Source: a bacterium (GTDB lineage: Bacteria; Elusimicrobiota; Elusimicrobia; Elusimicrobiales; UBA9959). From it: a stretch of 42,693 bases of DNA. The position numbers were made by a program, and so were the translations under genes. The notes beneath the pieces are model-generated. The model did no database searches. It had not been told where the DNA came from and was given only the letters and a program-made list of their open reading frames with translations. The DNA lies in contig JAJZPL010000005.1 in assembly GCA_021811185.1 (NCBI GenBank), positions 1 to 42,693 on the forward strand, in the 5' to 3' direction. Positions 23,430 through 32,302 of this stretch are shown here, one piece after another; within the stretch, counting starts at the first letter, position 1, and each line of letters starts with the position of its first letter.

Positions 23430-26225
23430 ATGTCCAAGACGGCTGTAAAATCCAAAGCTAAAGTGTCCAGTCCCGTTAAAATTTCCAAAAAAGTGACTTA
23501 TTTCTTCGGCGGCGGCAAGGCCGAAGGCAAAGCCTCCATGAAGAACCTGCTCGGCGGCAAGGGCGCGAACCTCGCCGAGATGGCCGGCCACCCCGACCTG
23601 CGCCTGCCCGTTCCCCCCGGTTTCACCCTTACGACCGAGATCTGCACCTACTACTGGGCCAACAAGCGCTCCTACCCGAAGGGCCTCACCCAGGACGTAG
23701 AGAAGAATTTGCGCAAGGTGGAAGAGATCACCGGCAAGAAGTTCGGCGACGTCAACAACCCTCTGCTCGTCTCCGTGCGCTCCGGCGCCCGCTCCTCCAT
23801 GCCGGGCATGATGGAGACCATCCTTAACGTCGGTCTCACCAGCGAGACCATCCCGGGCCTGATCAAGCTCACCAACAATCCCCGCTTCGTTTACGACTCC
23901 TACCGCCGCCTGATCATGATGTACTCCGACGTGGTTATGGAAAAGGCCGCCGGCATCGAACCCGCCGACGACAAGGGCATCCGCAAGCAGCTCGAGCGCA
24001 TCATGCACGACATGAAGACCCGCAAAGGCGCCAAGGCCGACACCGACCTGAACGCCGAAGACCTGAAGGAACTGGGCGTCCTGTTCCGGGCCAAGGTGAA
24101 AGAAGTGCTCGGCAAAGAATTCCCCGACAACCACATGGACCAGCTGTGGGGCTCCATCGGCGCCGTGTTCGCGTCCTGGATGGGCAAGCGCGCCGTTTCC
24201 TACCGCCGCATCGAGAAGATCCCCGCCGAGTGGGGCACGGCCGTTAACGTGCAGGCCATGGTGTTCGGCAACATGGGCGAGAACTCGTCCACCGGCGTGG
24301 GCTTCACCCGCAACCCCGGCACCGGCGAGAACGCCTTCTTCGGCGAGTTCCTCGAGAACGCCCAGGGCGAGGACGTGGTGGCCGGCATCCGCACCCCCCA
24401 CCCCATCAACGAATCCAGCCGCAACGAGCAGTCCAAGAACCTCAAGTCCCTGGAACAGCTCATGCCTTCGGCCTACAAAGAGCTCGCCGCCATCCGCGCC
24501 AAACTCGAGAAGCACTACCACGACATGCTCGACATCGAGTTCACCATCGAGAACGGCCGCCTGTGGATGCTCCAGTGCCGCGTCGGCAAGCGCAACGGCC
24601 TCGCCGCCGTGCGCATGGCCCTCGACATGCATAAGGAAAAACTGGCCACCAAGGAAGAGGCCGTAATGCGCGTTTCCCCCGACCAGCTCGACGAGCTGCT
24701 GCACCCCATCCTCGACCCCAAGATGGAACTCGCCACCAAGCCCCTCGGCAAAGGCCTGCCCGCGGGCCCCGGCGGCGCCGTCGGTATGATAGTTTTCACG
24801 GCCGAAGAAGCCGTTAAGTGGAAGAAGGAAGGCAAGAACGTCATCCTCGTCCGCGAAGAGACCAACCCCGAAGACGTCGAAGGCATGAGGGCGGCGGAAG
24901 CCATCCTCACCGCCCGCGGCGGCATGACCTCGCACGCGGCCCTCGTGGCCCGCGGCTGGGGCAAGTGCTGCGTGGTGGGCTGCGCCGACGTGAAGATCGA
25001 CCTGAAGGACAAGACCCTCAGCCTCGGCGGCGCGGTGCTCAAGGAAGGAGACTGGATCTCCCTCAACGGTTCCCGCGGCTTCGTCTATACCGGCAAGATG
25101 TCCCTGGTCGAGCCCGGCGAAGTTACGATGGCCATGCTCCAGGACTTCCTCAAGTTCTGCAATTCCATACGCGCGCTGAAAGTGTGGACCAACGCCGACA
25201 CCCCCTCCGATTCCGCCCAGGCCCGCCTGTACGGCGCCGAGGGCATCGGCCTTTTCCGCATCGAGCACATGTTCTACGGCAAAGGCTCCGACGCCGCGCT
25301 GTTCTGCCTGCGCAAGATGATCATGTCGAAGAACCTCGAGGAGCGCAAAGCCGCGCTCAACGACCTGTTCCCCTACATGAAGGCCAGCATCAAGGACACG
25401 CTTAAGGTGATGGAAGGCTTCCACGTGACCATCCGCCTGATGGATCCCCCCCTCCACGAGTTCGTGCCGCAGCAGAAAGCGAAGCTCGAAGAGCTGGGCA
25501 AAGCCCTGGGCATCTCCTACGAGGAGCTCTCGACCCGCGCCAACTCCCTCCACGAGTCCAACCCCATGATGGGCCACCGTGGCGTGCGCCTCGGCATCAC
25601 GTATCCCGAGATCACCGAGATGGAAGCCCGCGCCATCTTCGAGGCCGCCGCCGAACTGCAGAAGGACGGCATTAAGGTGTTCCCCGACATCATGATCCCC
25701 GTGGTCTCCCTCGAGAACGAGGTGAGGAACCAGTCCGAGATCATCCACCGCGTGTACGGCGAGGTAATGAAGCAGCACGGCGTGAAGGTAAAGTACATGG
25801 TCGGCACCATGATCGAGATACCCCGCGCCTGCCTGATGGCCGGCAAGCTCGCCGAGACCATGGAGTTCTTCTCCTTCGGCACCAACGACCTGACGCAGAT
25901 GACCTTCGGTTACTCCCGCGACGACTCCGGTCCCTTCCTGAACGACTACGTTAAGAAAGGCATCATCCCCGTGGACCCGTTCCAGACCATAGACCAGGAC
26001 GGCGTGGGCGAACTGATAAAGATCACCGTCGAGCGCGGCCGCAAGACCCGCAAAGACATGAAGATCGGTATCTGCGGCGAGCAGGGCGGCGAGCCGGCCT
26101 CGGTCGCTTTCTGCCACAAGGTGGGCCTGACCTACGTGTCCTGCTCCCCGTTCCGCGTGCCCATCGCGATCCTGTCCGCGGCCCAGTCCCAGATCAGGAA
26201 CCCGCGCAAGAACAAGGCCGCCTGA
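23430..26225 (+). CDS. ppdK: Pyruvate, phosphate dikinase
   Basis: Interconverts pyruvate + ATP + Pi with PEP + AMP + PPi; in anaerobes it often works in glycolysis. The 931-residue protein has the N-terminal nucleotide-binding domain (YFFGGGKAEGKASMKNLLGG then KGANLAEMAG), the phospho-histidine domain (ARGGMTSHAALVARGWGK, with the catalytic His) and the C-terminal PEP/pyruvate barrel (GTNDLTQMTFGYSRDD, GICGEQGGEP with the catalytic Cys, CSPFRVPIAIL). A short Lys/Ser-rich N-terminal extension precedes the domain. The C-ending codon preference is very strong, which suggests high expression. No regulatory kinase/phosphatase gene is adjacent. Confidence 0.97.
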   Translation: MSKTAVKSKAKVSSPVKISKKVTYFFGGGKAEGKASMKNLLGGKGANLAEMAGHPDLRLPVPPGFTLTTEICTYYWANKRSYPKGLTQDVEKNLRKVEEITGKKFGDVNNPLLVSVRSGARSSMPGMMETILNVGLTSETIPGLIKLTNNPRFVYDSYRRLIMMYSDVVMEKAAGIEPADDKGIRKQLERIMHDMKTRKGAKADTDLNAEDLKELGVLFRAKVKEVLGKEFPDNHMDQLWGSIGAVFASWMGKRAVSYRRIEKIPAEWGTAVNVQAMVFGNMGENSSTGVGFTRNPGTGENAFFGEFLENAQGEDVVAGIRTPHPINESSRNEQSKNLKSLEQLMPSAYKELAAIRAKLEKHYHDMLDIEFTIENGRLWMLQCRVGKRNGLAAVRMALDMHKEKLATKEEAVMRVSPDQLDELLHPILDPKMELATKPLGKGLPAGPGGAVGMIVFTAEEAVKWKKEGKNVILVREETNPEDVEGMRAAEAILTARGGMTSHAALVARGWGKCCVVGCADVKIDLKDKTLSLGGAVLKEGDWISLNGSRGFVYTGKMSLVEPGEVTMAMLQDFLKFCNSIRALKVWTNADTPSDSAQARLYGAEGIGLFRIEHMFYGKGSDAALFCLRKMIMSKNLEERKAALNDLFPYMKASIKDTLKVMEGFHVTIRLMDPPLHEFVPQQKAKLEELGKALGISYEELSTRANSLHESNPMMGHRGVRLGITYPEITEMEARAIFEAAAELQKDGIKVFPDIMIPVVSLENEVRNQSEIIHRVYGEVMKQHGVKVKYMVGTMIEIPRACLMAGKLAETMEFFSFGTNDLTQMTFGYSRDDSGPFLNDYVKKGIIPVDPFQTIDQDGVGELIKITVERGRKTRKDMKIGICGEQGGEPASVAFCHKVGLTYVSCSPFRVPIAILSAAQSQIRNPRKNKAA

Positions 26226-26265
26226 TGCGCATAGCGCCTGACGCGGCACAGCCATAGGCTAGTAA

Positions 26266-26901
26266 GTGATCCGCAGAAAGTACAAGTACTTCCCGATGGT
26301 CATTTCCGCCCCCTCAGGGGGCGGAAAGACCGTCGTGCGTTCCGGCCTTCTGAAGCTGGACAAGCGCTTCGCTTTCAGCGTGACCTGCACTACCAGGCCG
26401 AAGCGGCCGGGCGAGATCGACGGGAAAGATTATTACTTCGTGACCGTGGAGCAGTTCAAGAGGATGCTCAGGGAAGGCCTGCTGCTGGAGTGGGCCAAAG
26501 TGCACGGCAACTACTACGGAACGCCGGTCAAGTCCGTGGTGGAAGTGCTCGGGAAAGGCCGGATCCCGGTGATGACGATAGACGTGAAAGGCGCGCGCGC
26601 CGTCAAGAAGATCTTTCCAGAGGCGATAACGGTGTTTCTGCTGCCGCCGGACCTTAAGACGCTGGTCCAGCGCCTGGAGCGCCGCGGCGAGGCGCCGGAG
26701 AACGTGGCGGTGCGGCTTGAAACGGCCAGGTCGGAGATAAAAGTGGCTTCACGTTTCGACTACCTGGTGATAAACGACAAATTGCGCGAGACCATCCGCG
26801 AAGTGGCCGCGATCGCCGAACTGGAAACGCGCAAGACCGGACGCAACCTGGACAAGGTGAAGGCTTTCGGCAACCAGCTTTTAAAAAGAAAGAGTTTGTA
26901 G
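26266..26901 (+). CDS. gmk: Guanylate kinase
   Basis: Phosphorylates GMP to GDP. The 211-residue protein has the P-loop SAPSGGGKTVVRSGLL, the GMP-binding segments TCTTRPKRPGEIDGKDYYFV and EWAKVHGNYYGTP, and the lid RLERRGEAPENVAVRL. The GTG at 26266 gives MIRRKYKYFPMVISAPSG; an in-frame ATG at 26296 would begin immediately before the P-loop strand and is a possible but very short start. It lies 40 bases after ppdK and heads the conserved gmk-rpoZ-udg-priA order. Confidence 0.94.
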   Translation: MIRRKYKYFPMVISAPSGGGKTVVRSGLLKLDKRFAFSVTCTTRPKRPGEIDGKDYYFVTVEQFKRMLREGLLLEWAKVHGNYYGTPVKSVVEVLGKGRIPVMTIDVKGARAVKKIFPEAITVFLLPPDLKTLVQRLERRGEAPENVAVRLETARSEIKVASRFDYLVINDKLRETIREVAAIAELETRKTGRNLDKVKAFGNQLLKRKSL

Positions 26902-26917
26902 TTAATGGAGGTTCACA

Positions 26918-27241
26918 ATGGCGACCCAAGTTAAAATCGATACCGAAGCGGATCTTGAAAAGCTTATTTCGGATTACGGCCCGTCCAAGTACCTGGATAT
27001 CGTGCGCGCCATGCAGTGGGCCCGCCACCTGCGCCGCCAGGAAGAGTTCCGGAACATCCCCATGGCCGAACTGATCGACCGCTCGCTGTTCGACGTCGTC
27101 AGCGGCAAGGTCCAGGTGCCCGAGATCGAACTCGCCGTGAAGGCCGACCAGGAATTCGAAGAGAAGATGGCCTCCAAGCGCTCCGATGAGCCCCGGAAAC
27201 CCCGCAAGGAAGTCAGGGAAGAGAAGCCTTCCAAAGAATAG
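26918..27241 (+). CDS. rpoZ: Probable RNA polymerase omega subunit
   Basis: The 107-residue protein has the omega-like core KYLDIVRAMQWARHLRRQEE then PMAELIDRSLFDVVSGKVQV, where the family has a conserved helix with R-A-R-x-L and a K/R-x-x-x-x-A-L-x-E-I-x-x-G-K-I segment. The last ~25 residues are a charged Lys/Glu/Pro tail. Position directly after gmk is the classical place for rpoZ, and I rely on it for the name because the sequence match is moderate. A GGAGG site precedes the ATG. Confidence 0.65.
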   Translation: MATQVKIDTEADLEKLISDYGPSKYLDIVRAMQWARHLRRQEEFRNIPMAELIDRSLFDVVSGKVQVPEIELAVKADQEFEEKMASKRSDEPRKPRKEVREEKPSKE

Positions 27242-27245
27242 CTCA

Positions 27246-28037
27246 ATGAAGCGGGAGCTCGCTGCAGCAGCCAGGGACCTGGCGGCGTACATAAAGACGC
27301 TGGATGAAAATCTGGCCGAGTTCCCGCGCGGAGAAGCCGCGCCGCAGCCGAAAATAGCCGCGGCCGTTCACGCCGCCGAGAATCCGCTTCCCGCCCCGTC
27401 CTCCTCCGCCGGACCGGAAGCCCCGGACATGGCTTCCCTGTCAGAAACTGTCAAGAACTGCCGCAAGTGCCCGCTAGGCTACGCCAGGCTCAACGCCGTT
27501 TTCGGCGTGGGCTCGGACACGGCCCGCGTGGTCTTCGTAGGCGAAGGCCCCGGCTTCCAGGAAGACCACCAGGGCGAGCCCTTCGTGGGCCGCTCCGGCC
27601 AGTTGCTGGACAAGATCCTGGAGACCGTGCTGGGGCTCAAGCGCTCCGACGTTTACATCGCCAATATCGTGAAGTGCCACCCCATGAAGAACCCGGAAAC
27701 TCCGGAGGCCCACGGCAACGACCGCCCCCCTACGCCCGAAGAGATCTCCGCCTGCCGCCCGTACCTCGACGAGCAGCTGCGCGCCATAAAGCCCGCCTGT
27801 ATCGTAACGCTGGGCTCCGTGGCCACCAAGGTGCTGCTGGGCATGGACAAAGGCATTTCCGTCATGCGCGGCCAGTGGTACGATTACCCGGTGGAACTGT
27901 TCGGTCCCGGGCACCCGATAAAAGTTCTCCCCACCTACCACCCTGCGGCCCTGCTGCGGAACCCCAACCTTAAACGCGACACCTGGGAGGACATGAAAAT
28001 GCTGAAGTCTTTCCTCGAAAACGGTAAAATAGCTTAA
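27246..28037 (+). CDS. udg: Type-4 uracil-DNA glycosylase with [4Fe-4S] cluster
   Basis: Removes uracil from DNA. I start it at ATG 27246, 4 bases after rpoZ, giving 263 residues; an ATG at 27186 would lie inside rpoZ. After a low-complexity Ala/Pro N-terminal part comes the domain: the first two cluster cysteines in CRKCPLG, motif A GEGPGFQEDHQGEPFVG, NIVKCHPMKNP with the third cysteine, SACRPYLDEQL with the fourth, and motif YHPAALLRNP. The order gmk-rpoZ-udg-priA groups nucleotide supply, transcription and replication repair. Confidence 0.9.
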   Translation: MKRELAAAARDLAAYIKTLDENLAEFPRGEAAPQPKIAAAVHAAENPLPAPSSSAGPEAPDMASLSETVKNCRKCPLGYARLNAVFGVGSDTARVVFVGEGPGFQEDHQGEPFVGRSGQLLDKILETVLGLKRSDVYIANIVKCHPMKNPETPEAHGNDRPPTPEEISACRPYLDEQLRAIKPACIVTLGSVATKVLLGMDKGISVMRGQWYDYPVELFGPGHPIKVLPTYHPAALLRNPNLKRDTWEDMKMLKSFLENGKIA

Positions 28038-28088
28038 GAGCGCGCCCTCCCGGGCTTCAGCGGGCGCCGCTTTGCCCCGTAACGTTAT

Positions 28089-30065
28089 ATGCTGGCGGAA
28101 ATTTCATTCCCCATTCCTTTAAGAAGGACTTTCTATTACCACCTGCCGGAGGAGATGGAACTGCAGGCCGCCCCCGGCCTCCGGGCTCTTGCGTCCCTGG
28201 GTAAGCGCGAAGCCGTAGGCGTTATCCTGCGTGTGCTGCCCGAGAAGGACGCCGACCTTACCAGGTTCAAGGAACTTAAGTCCGTGCTCCGCCTGCTCGA
28301 CGAAAACCCGCTTTTCCCAGAGGACGCGCCGGCCTTGGCGGCCTGGATGTCCGGGCGCTGGGGCTCTCCCGCCGGTCTTTGCCTGGGGGCCTTCTACGCG
28401 CACGCCCCGGCCGACTTGCCGGCCCCGGCCGAACTGCCGCCGGGCCTCCCCGCGCCGGCTCCGGCCCTGCCGGCGCTGAAAGCCTTCCTGGACGAGCTGG
28501 CCGAGGGCAAGTCCGCGGACTTCCTGCTGCGCCTGGCGCCGGTGGAGCGCCGCGAGGACATCTATCCCGCGGTCTTCGCCGCCGCGCTGGGGCAGGGCGG
28601 CGCTCAGGGCCTGCTGCTGGTGCCGGACCTCAGCTTCATCCCGGCGCTGGCCGCCGCGCTGGAACCGGTTTTCCCCGGCCGTGTCGGAGTCTGGCACGCC
28701 AGGCTTACGCCCAAGAAAAGGGCCGAGGCCTGGGCCGGGGCTTACGGCGGCAAGTACCGGGTCGTTATCGCCACCCGCACAGGCGTCTTCCTTCCTTTCA
28801 AAAACCTGAAGCTGGGCCTGCTGGACGAAGAGCATGAAGAGATCTACAAACAGGAGGAGGCCGAACCCGCTTACCATGCGCGGGAAGTCCTGCTCAGGCG
28901 CATGGGAGCGCTGGGCGGCATGACGGTGCTGGCCAGCCCCTGCCCTTCCATAGAATCCTGGGGCGCGGCCGCCGCGGGCCGGCTGAAACGCTTCGACGCC
29001 GTCGGCGCCGCGCCCGCGAAAGGCCCCGGGCCCGACGTTCGCGTCCTGGACATGGCCGCCTATCCCGGCGATATCCTTGCCAGGCCTCTGGCCGACAGCC
29101 TGCGCGCCGCGGTGGCCGCCGGCGGGCAGGCGCTGATCATCGCCGGGCGCAAGGGCTACGCGTCCCGGCTGTTCTGCGCCAACTGCGGCTGGATGCCGCG
29201 CTGCCCGGAGTGCGGGCCGGGCCTTACGCTTTTAAAGACCGGCGCGGGCAAGGAGCCCGTGCTGCTCTGCCGGCGCTGCGGCAAGAAGGAACCCAAGCCC
29301 GTCAACTGTCCTAAATGCAACGGCAAGGTGTTCAGAGAGTACGGCGCCGGCACGCAGAAGACCCAGGAGGCGCTGGCGAAGCTGATGCCCGCCGCGAAAA
29401 TAGTCCGCTTCGACGGCGACGTGCTGCGCGGCCCGCTTAAAGCTATGAAGGAATCCCTCGATAGTTTCTCCAGGGGCGAAGCCGACGTGCTTGTCGGCAC
29501 GCGCATCGCCCTGCGCGAGCTCGGCGCCCCGAGGCTTTCCCTGGTGGCCTTCCTCGACCCGGACTCCGACCTCTCCGGCGCTGATTTCCGCGCCTCGGAA
29601 AGGTCTTTCCAGTCCTTCTACGGGGCCTCGCGGCTGCTGGGCTCCAAAGGCGAGCTGTTCATCCAGACCCGCGAGAGTTCGCACTTCGTTTTCTCGCGGC
29701 TGTCCGATATGGACTATCCCTCCTTCGCCGACGGAGAACTGGAGGCGCGCCGGGATTTCTTCTACCCCCCTTTCTGCCACATCATCAAAGCCCGCTTCGC
29801 CTCCTACGACCGGCGGGCCATGGAAGCCGCCGGCTCGGCTTTCCTGCGCGCGACGGATTTCCTCGGCGCGGACGGCGACAAGAGCGAGGTGCTCGGCCCC
29901 GTGACCCCTCCCGGGCAGGAGAAGCACAAGTTCTTCAGCGAATATTATTTGGTAAAGGCCGCCACCGAAAAGGCCGCCATGCGCTGCATGGAAAAAGCCG
30001 CGGCCCTGCCCGGGCGGCCGGGGGTCAAGGTCTTCCTGGAAGCCGACCCGTATGGGCTGCGGTAG
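28089..30065 (+). CDS. priA: PriA-like primosomal protein with degenerate helicase motifs
   Basis: PriA recognises stalled forks and reloads the replisome. The 658-residue protein has the N-terminal 3'-DNA-binding part (EISFPIPLRRTFYYHLPEEM) and the winged-helix region. The position of Walker A (normally GVTGSGKTEVY) reads LAPVERREDIY near 147-157, with no GKT. The DEEH box (LLDEEHEEIYKQEE, near 244) is kept. All eight zinc cysteines remain as four CxxC pairs (CANC, CPEC, CRRC, CPKC, about 361-420). Motif V is GTRIALRELGAP instead of GTQMIAKGHDFP, and motif VI is YGASRLLGSK instead of QVAGRAGR. It is therefore probably a non-helicase loader. No clear ribosome-binding site precedes the ATG. 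Confidence 0.88.
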   Translation: MLAEISFPIPLRRTFYYHLPEEMELQAAPGLRALASLGKREAVGVILRVLPEKDADLTRFKELKSVLRLLDENPLFPEDAPALAAWMSGRWGSPAGLCLGAFYAHAPADLPAPAELPPGLPAPAPALPALKAFLDELAEGKSADFLLRLAPVERREDIYPAVFAAALGQGGAQGLLLVPDLSFIPALAAALEPVFPGRVGVWHARLTPKKRAEAWAGAYGGKYRVVIATRTGVFLPFKNLKLGLLDEEHEEIYKQEEAEPAYHAREVLLRRMGALGGMTVLASPCPSIESWGAAAAGRLKRFDAVGAAPAKGPGPDVRVLDMAAYPGDILARPLADSLRAAVAAGGQALIIAGRKGYASRLFCANCGWMPRCPECGPGLTLLKTGAGKEPVLLCRRCGKKEPKPVNCPKCNGKVFREYGAGTQKTQEALAKLMPAAKIVRFDGDVLRGPLKAMKESLDSFSRGEADVLVGTRIALRELGAPRLSLVAFLDPDSDLSGADFRASERSFQSFYGASRLLGSKGELFIQTRESSHFVFSRLSDMDYPSFADGELEARRDFFYPPFCHIIKARFASYDRRAMEAAGSAFLRATDFLGADGDKSEVLGPVTPPGQEKHKFFSEYYLVKAATEKAAMRCMEKAAALPGRPGVKVFLEADPYGLR

Positions 30066-30080
30066 GCGGCCACTCTTTTA

Positions 30081-30109
30081 ATGACAGCGGGAAAGCAAAA
30101 TAATACAAT
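30081..30109 (+). promoter_or_regulatory. Promoter of tyrS predicting a nearly leaderless transcript
   Basis: ATGACA (30081-30086) and TACAAT (30104-30109) are separated by exactly 17 bases, each one mismatch from consensus. The expected transcription start is about 30116-30118, at or within 2 bases of the tyrS ATG (30118). No Shine-Dalgarno sequence is visible upstream of that ATG. Confidence 0.65.
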
Positions 30110-30117
30110 CAATTGTT

Positions 30118-31290
30118 ATGAACAACGAAGAAATACTGAAAGATATCCTCAGGGGCGCGGTGGACGTGGTAAGCCGCGAAGACCTGGCTAAAAAGCTTTC
30201 CTCCGGCAAGAAGCTCCGCGTCAAATTCGGCGTGGACCCCACCAGCCGCGACCTGCACCTCGGCCACAGCGTCGTTCTCCGGAAGCTCCGCCAGTTCCAG
30301 GACCTCGGCCATACCGCCGTGCTGATCATAGGCGACTTCACCGCCCAGGTAGGCGACCCGTCCGGCAAAGATTCCACCCGGCCCGTGCTCGACCACGAGA
30401 CCGTGGAGAACAACGCGAAGACTTACGTCGAGCAGGCCTTCAAGGTGCTGGACAGGGACCGGACCGAGATCCGGTTCAACACCGAATGGCTCAAGCCGTT
30501 CCTCTCCAACCCGGCCGCCGGGGTTTCCGAATTCATCAATACCGCCAAGAACGTCACGGTCTCCCGCCTGCTCGAGCGCGAGGATTTCCGGAGCCGCATG
30601 AAGGCGGAGACGCCCGTCAGCCTGCTCGAGATGTTCTACCCGGTTTTCCAGGGCTACGATTCGGTGGCCGTGAAGGCCGACATCGAGCTCGGCGGCAGGG
30701 ACCAGATCTTCAACCTGCTGATGGGGCGCGACCTGCAGAAACTGAACGCCCAGGAGCCGCAGGTGGTGCTGACCATGCCCCTGCTGGTCGGCACCGACGG
30801 CGAAAAGAAGATGTCCAAGTCCTACGGCAACTACGTGGCCTTCAACGACCTGCCCAACGATATGTTCGGCAAGCTGATGTCGATCTCCGACGCGCTGATG
30901 TACTCCTATTACGAGTTGCTGACGGGCGAGGACCTGGCGGCCGTAAAGGCCGGGCACCCGATGGAAGCCAAGAAAAAGCTCGCCGGCCTCCTGACCGCCC
31001 GTTTCCACGGCGAGGAGCAGGGCCTGGCCGCACGCGCGCATTTCGAACAGGTCTTCTCCCGGAAAGAGCTGCCCGGGGATATGGAAGTTTACCGCGTAGA
31101 AAAGGCCGGCAAGCTTTCGTACCTGATGGTGGCCTGCGGGGTGGCTAAGGGCATGAACGAAGCCCGCCGGCTGATAGAGCAGGGCGCCGTGCGCCTGGGC
31201 GGCGAGAAGGTCGCCGAGGATATAGTGTTCGAGCCCAAGGACTGCGTGCTGCAGGTAGGGCGCCGGCAGTTCCGGAAACTTGAAAAATAA
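30118..31290 (+). CDS. tyrS: Tyrosyl-tRNA synthetase
   Basis: The 390-residue class I synthetase begins KFGVDPTSRDLHLGHSVVLR (HIGH-type motif near residue 44-47) and has the KMSKS loop in GEKKMSKSYGN near 230. A tRNA-binding S4 domain closes the protein (VAKGMNEARRLIEQGAVRLG). Length and motifs fit the TyrZ-like bacterial subgroup. No T-box leader can exist because the gene has practically no leader. Confidence 0.95.
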   Translation: MNNEEILKDILRGAVDVVSREDLAKKLSSGKKLRVKFGVDPTSRDLHLGHSVVLRKLRQFQDLGHTAVLIIGDFTAQVGDPSGKDSTRPVLDHETVENNAKTYVEQAFKVLDRDRTEIRFNTEWLKPFLSNPAAGVSEFINTAKNVTVSRLLEREDFRSRMKAETPVSLLEMFYPVFQGYDSVAVKADIELGGRDQIFNLLMGRDLQKLNAQEPQVVLTMPLLVGTDGEKKMSKSYGNYVAFNDLPNDMFGKLMSISDALMYSYYELLTGEDLAAVKAGHPMEAKKKLAGLLTARFHGEEQGLAARAHFEQVFSRKELPGDMEVYRVEKAGKLSYLMVACGVAKGMNEARRLIEQGAVRLGGEKVAEDIVFEPKDCVLQVGRRQFRKLEK

Positions 31291-31301
31291 GGGGTGCGGC
31301 T

Positions 31302-32300
31302 ATGCTAAAGGTTAACTTCACGGCGGCGCTGTTCTGCCTGCTGCTTGTTCCCGCCGCCGCGCGGGCGCAGAGCGACGTGAGCCAGGAAGAGTACCAGAAA
31401 ATGGTGCAGCAGGCCATGAAGTCCGGCGGCAATTACGGCGAAGCCCAGGCCGAGGGCTGGGACGCCCGCCTGAAGGTCATCTCCGGAGAGGTCATGGTAA
31501 AGACGGCCGATTCGGAAGAATGGTCGGCGATAACCGGCTTGATGCCGCTGGACCCCAACGATTCCGTTAAAACTGCCTCCGACGGTATCGCCGAGCTGTA
31601 CCTGGATGACAAGGGCGCCATTGCCATAGGGCGCAACACCGAACTTGAGATCTCTTCTCTGGACCAGACCGACACCGTGTTCACTTTGGATTATGGCTCT
31701 CTGGTAGCCAAGGTAAAGCACTTCCTCAACGAGAAATTCAGGCTGCAGGTCCGCACTCCGTCGGCCGTGTGCGCCGTCCGCGGCACGGAGTTCGCCGTGG
31801 AATATTCCAAGCTGGGCAAGGATACTTCCGTAGCGGTCTTCGACGAAGGGCGGGTGGTGGTCACCCCTAACCTGGAGGCGGAGTCCTCCTCCGGCGTGGC
31901 GTCCCGCGCCAGCAATTCCGGCGCCACCGCGCAGGACTACACGTTGGAAAAGAACACCGAACTTTCCTTCGGTCCCTCCCAGAAAAGGTTCCATCCCGTG
32001 CCCATTGCGCGGATGTCGCGCTACCGCGGCACGCTGGTAACTATGCGCGCCCGCGTGCTGGCCCTGAAGGGTTGGAAACCCCGGTCCGCCCAGCGGCGGG
32101 CCCAGCTGCGCGACCAGGCGCTTAAGCGGAAGGTCATCCGCCGCCAGATCGGCGCCGGCGGCGAAGCGGCCACCGCCCCTAAAGCCAGGGCAAAACGCGG
32201 CTCCAAGGCGAAAGCCGCGGCCGCCGTGAAGCGCGCTAAGGCCAAGCGCCAGGCCGCCCGGAAGAAAGCGCAGGCGGATGAGCCGGAAGAAGCCCCGTAA
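31302..32300 (+). CDS. Exported FecR-domain protein with a basic C-terminal tail
   Basis: The 332-residue protein has a signal peptide (ALFCLLLVPAAARAQ). A FecR domain follows: LKVISGEVMVKTADSEEW, LDPNDSVKTASDGIAELYLD, IAIGRNTELEISSL, FRLQVRTPSAVCAVRGTEFA. The last ~80 residues form a Lys/Arg/Ala-rich tail (KARAKRGSKAKAAAAVKRAK) that ends with acidic DEPEEAP. FecR proteins next to ECF sigma factors are anti-sigma regulators; here there is no N-terminal cytoplasmic helix, TM anchor or sigma factor. A periplasmic or envelope-bound role is more likely. It starts 11 bases after tyrS. Confidence 0.8.
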   Translation: MLKVNFTAALFCLLLVPAAARAQSDVSQEEYQKMVQQAMKSGGNYGEAQAEGWDARLKVISGEVMVKTADSEEWSAITGLMPLDPNDSVKTASDGIAELYLDDKGAIAIGRNTELEISSLDQTDTVFTLDYGSLVAKVKHFLNEKFRLQVRTPSAVCAVRGTEFAVEYSKLGKDTSVAVFDEGRVVVTPNLEAESSSGVASRASNSGATAQDYTLEKNTELSFGPSQKRFHPVPIARMSRYRGTLVTMRARVLALKGWKPRSAQRRAQLRDQALKRKVIRRQIGAGGEAATAPKARAKRGSKAKAAAAVKRAKAKRQAARKKAQADEPEEAP

Positions 32301-32302
32301 AG

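Noticed and set aside
23325-26255. Open frame of 976 codons on the minus strand opposite ppdK
   Set aside because: Shadow of the strongly codon-biased ppdK. Its product is a His/Val/Gly/Glu-rich sequence with no recognisable motif, and ppdK is complete.
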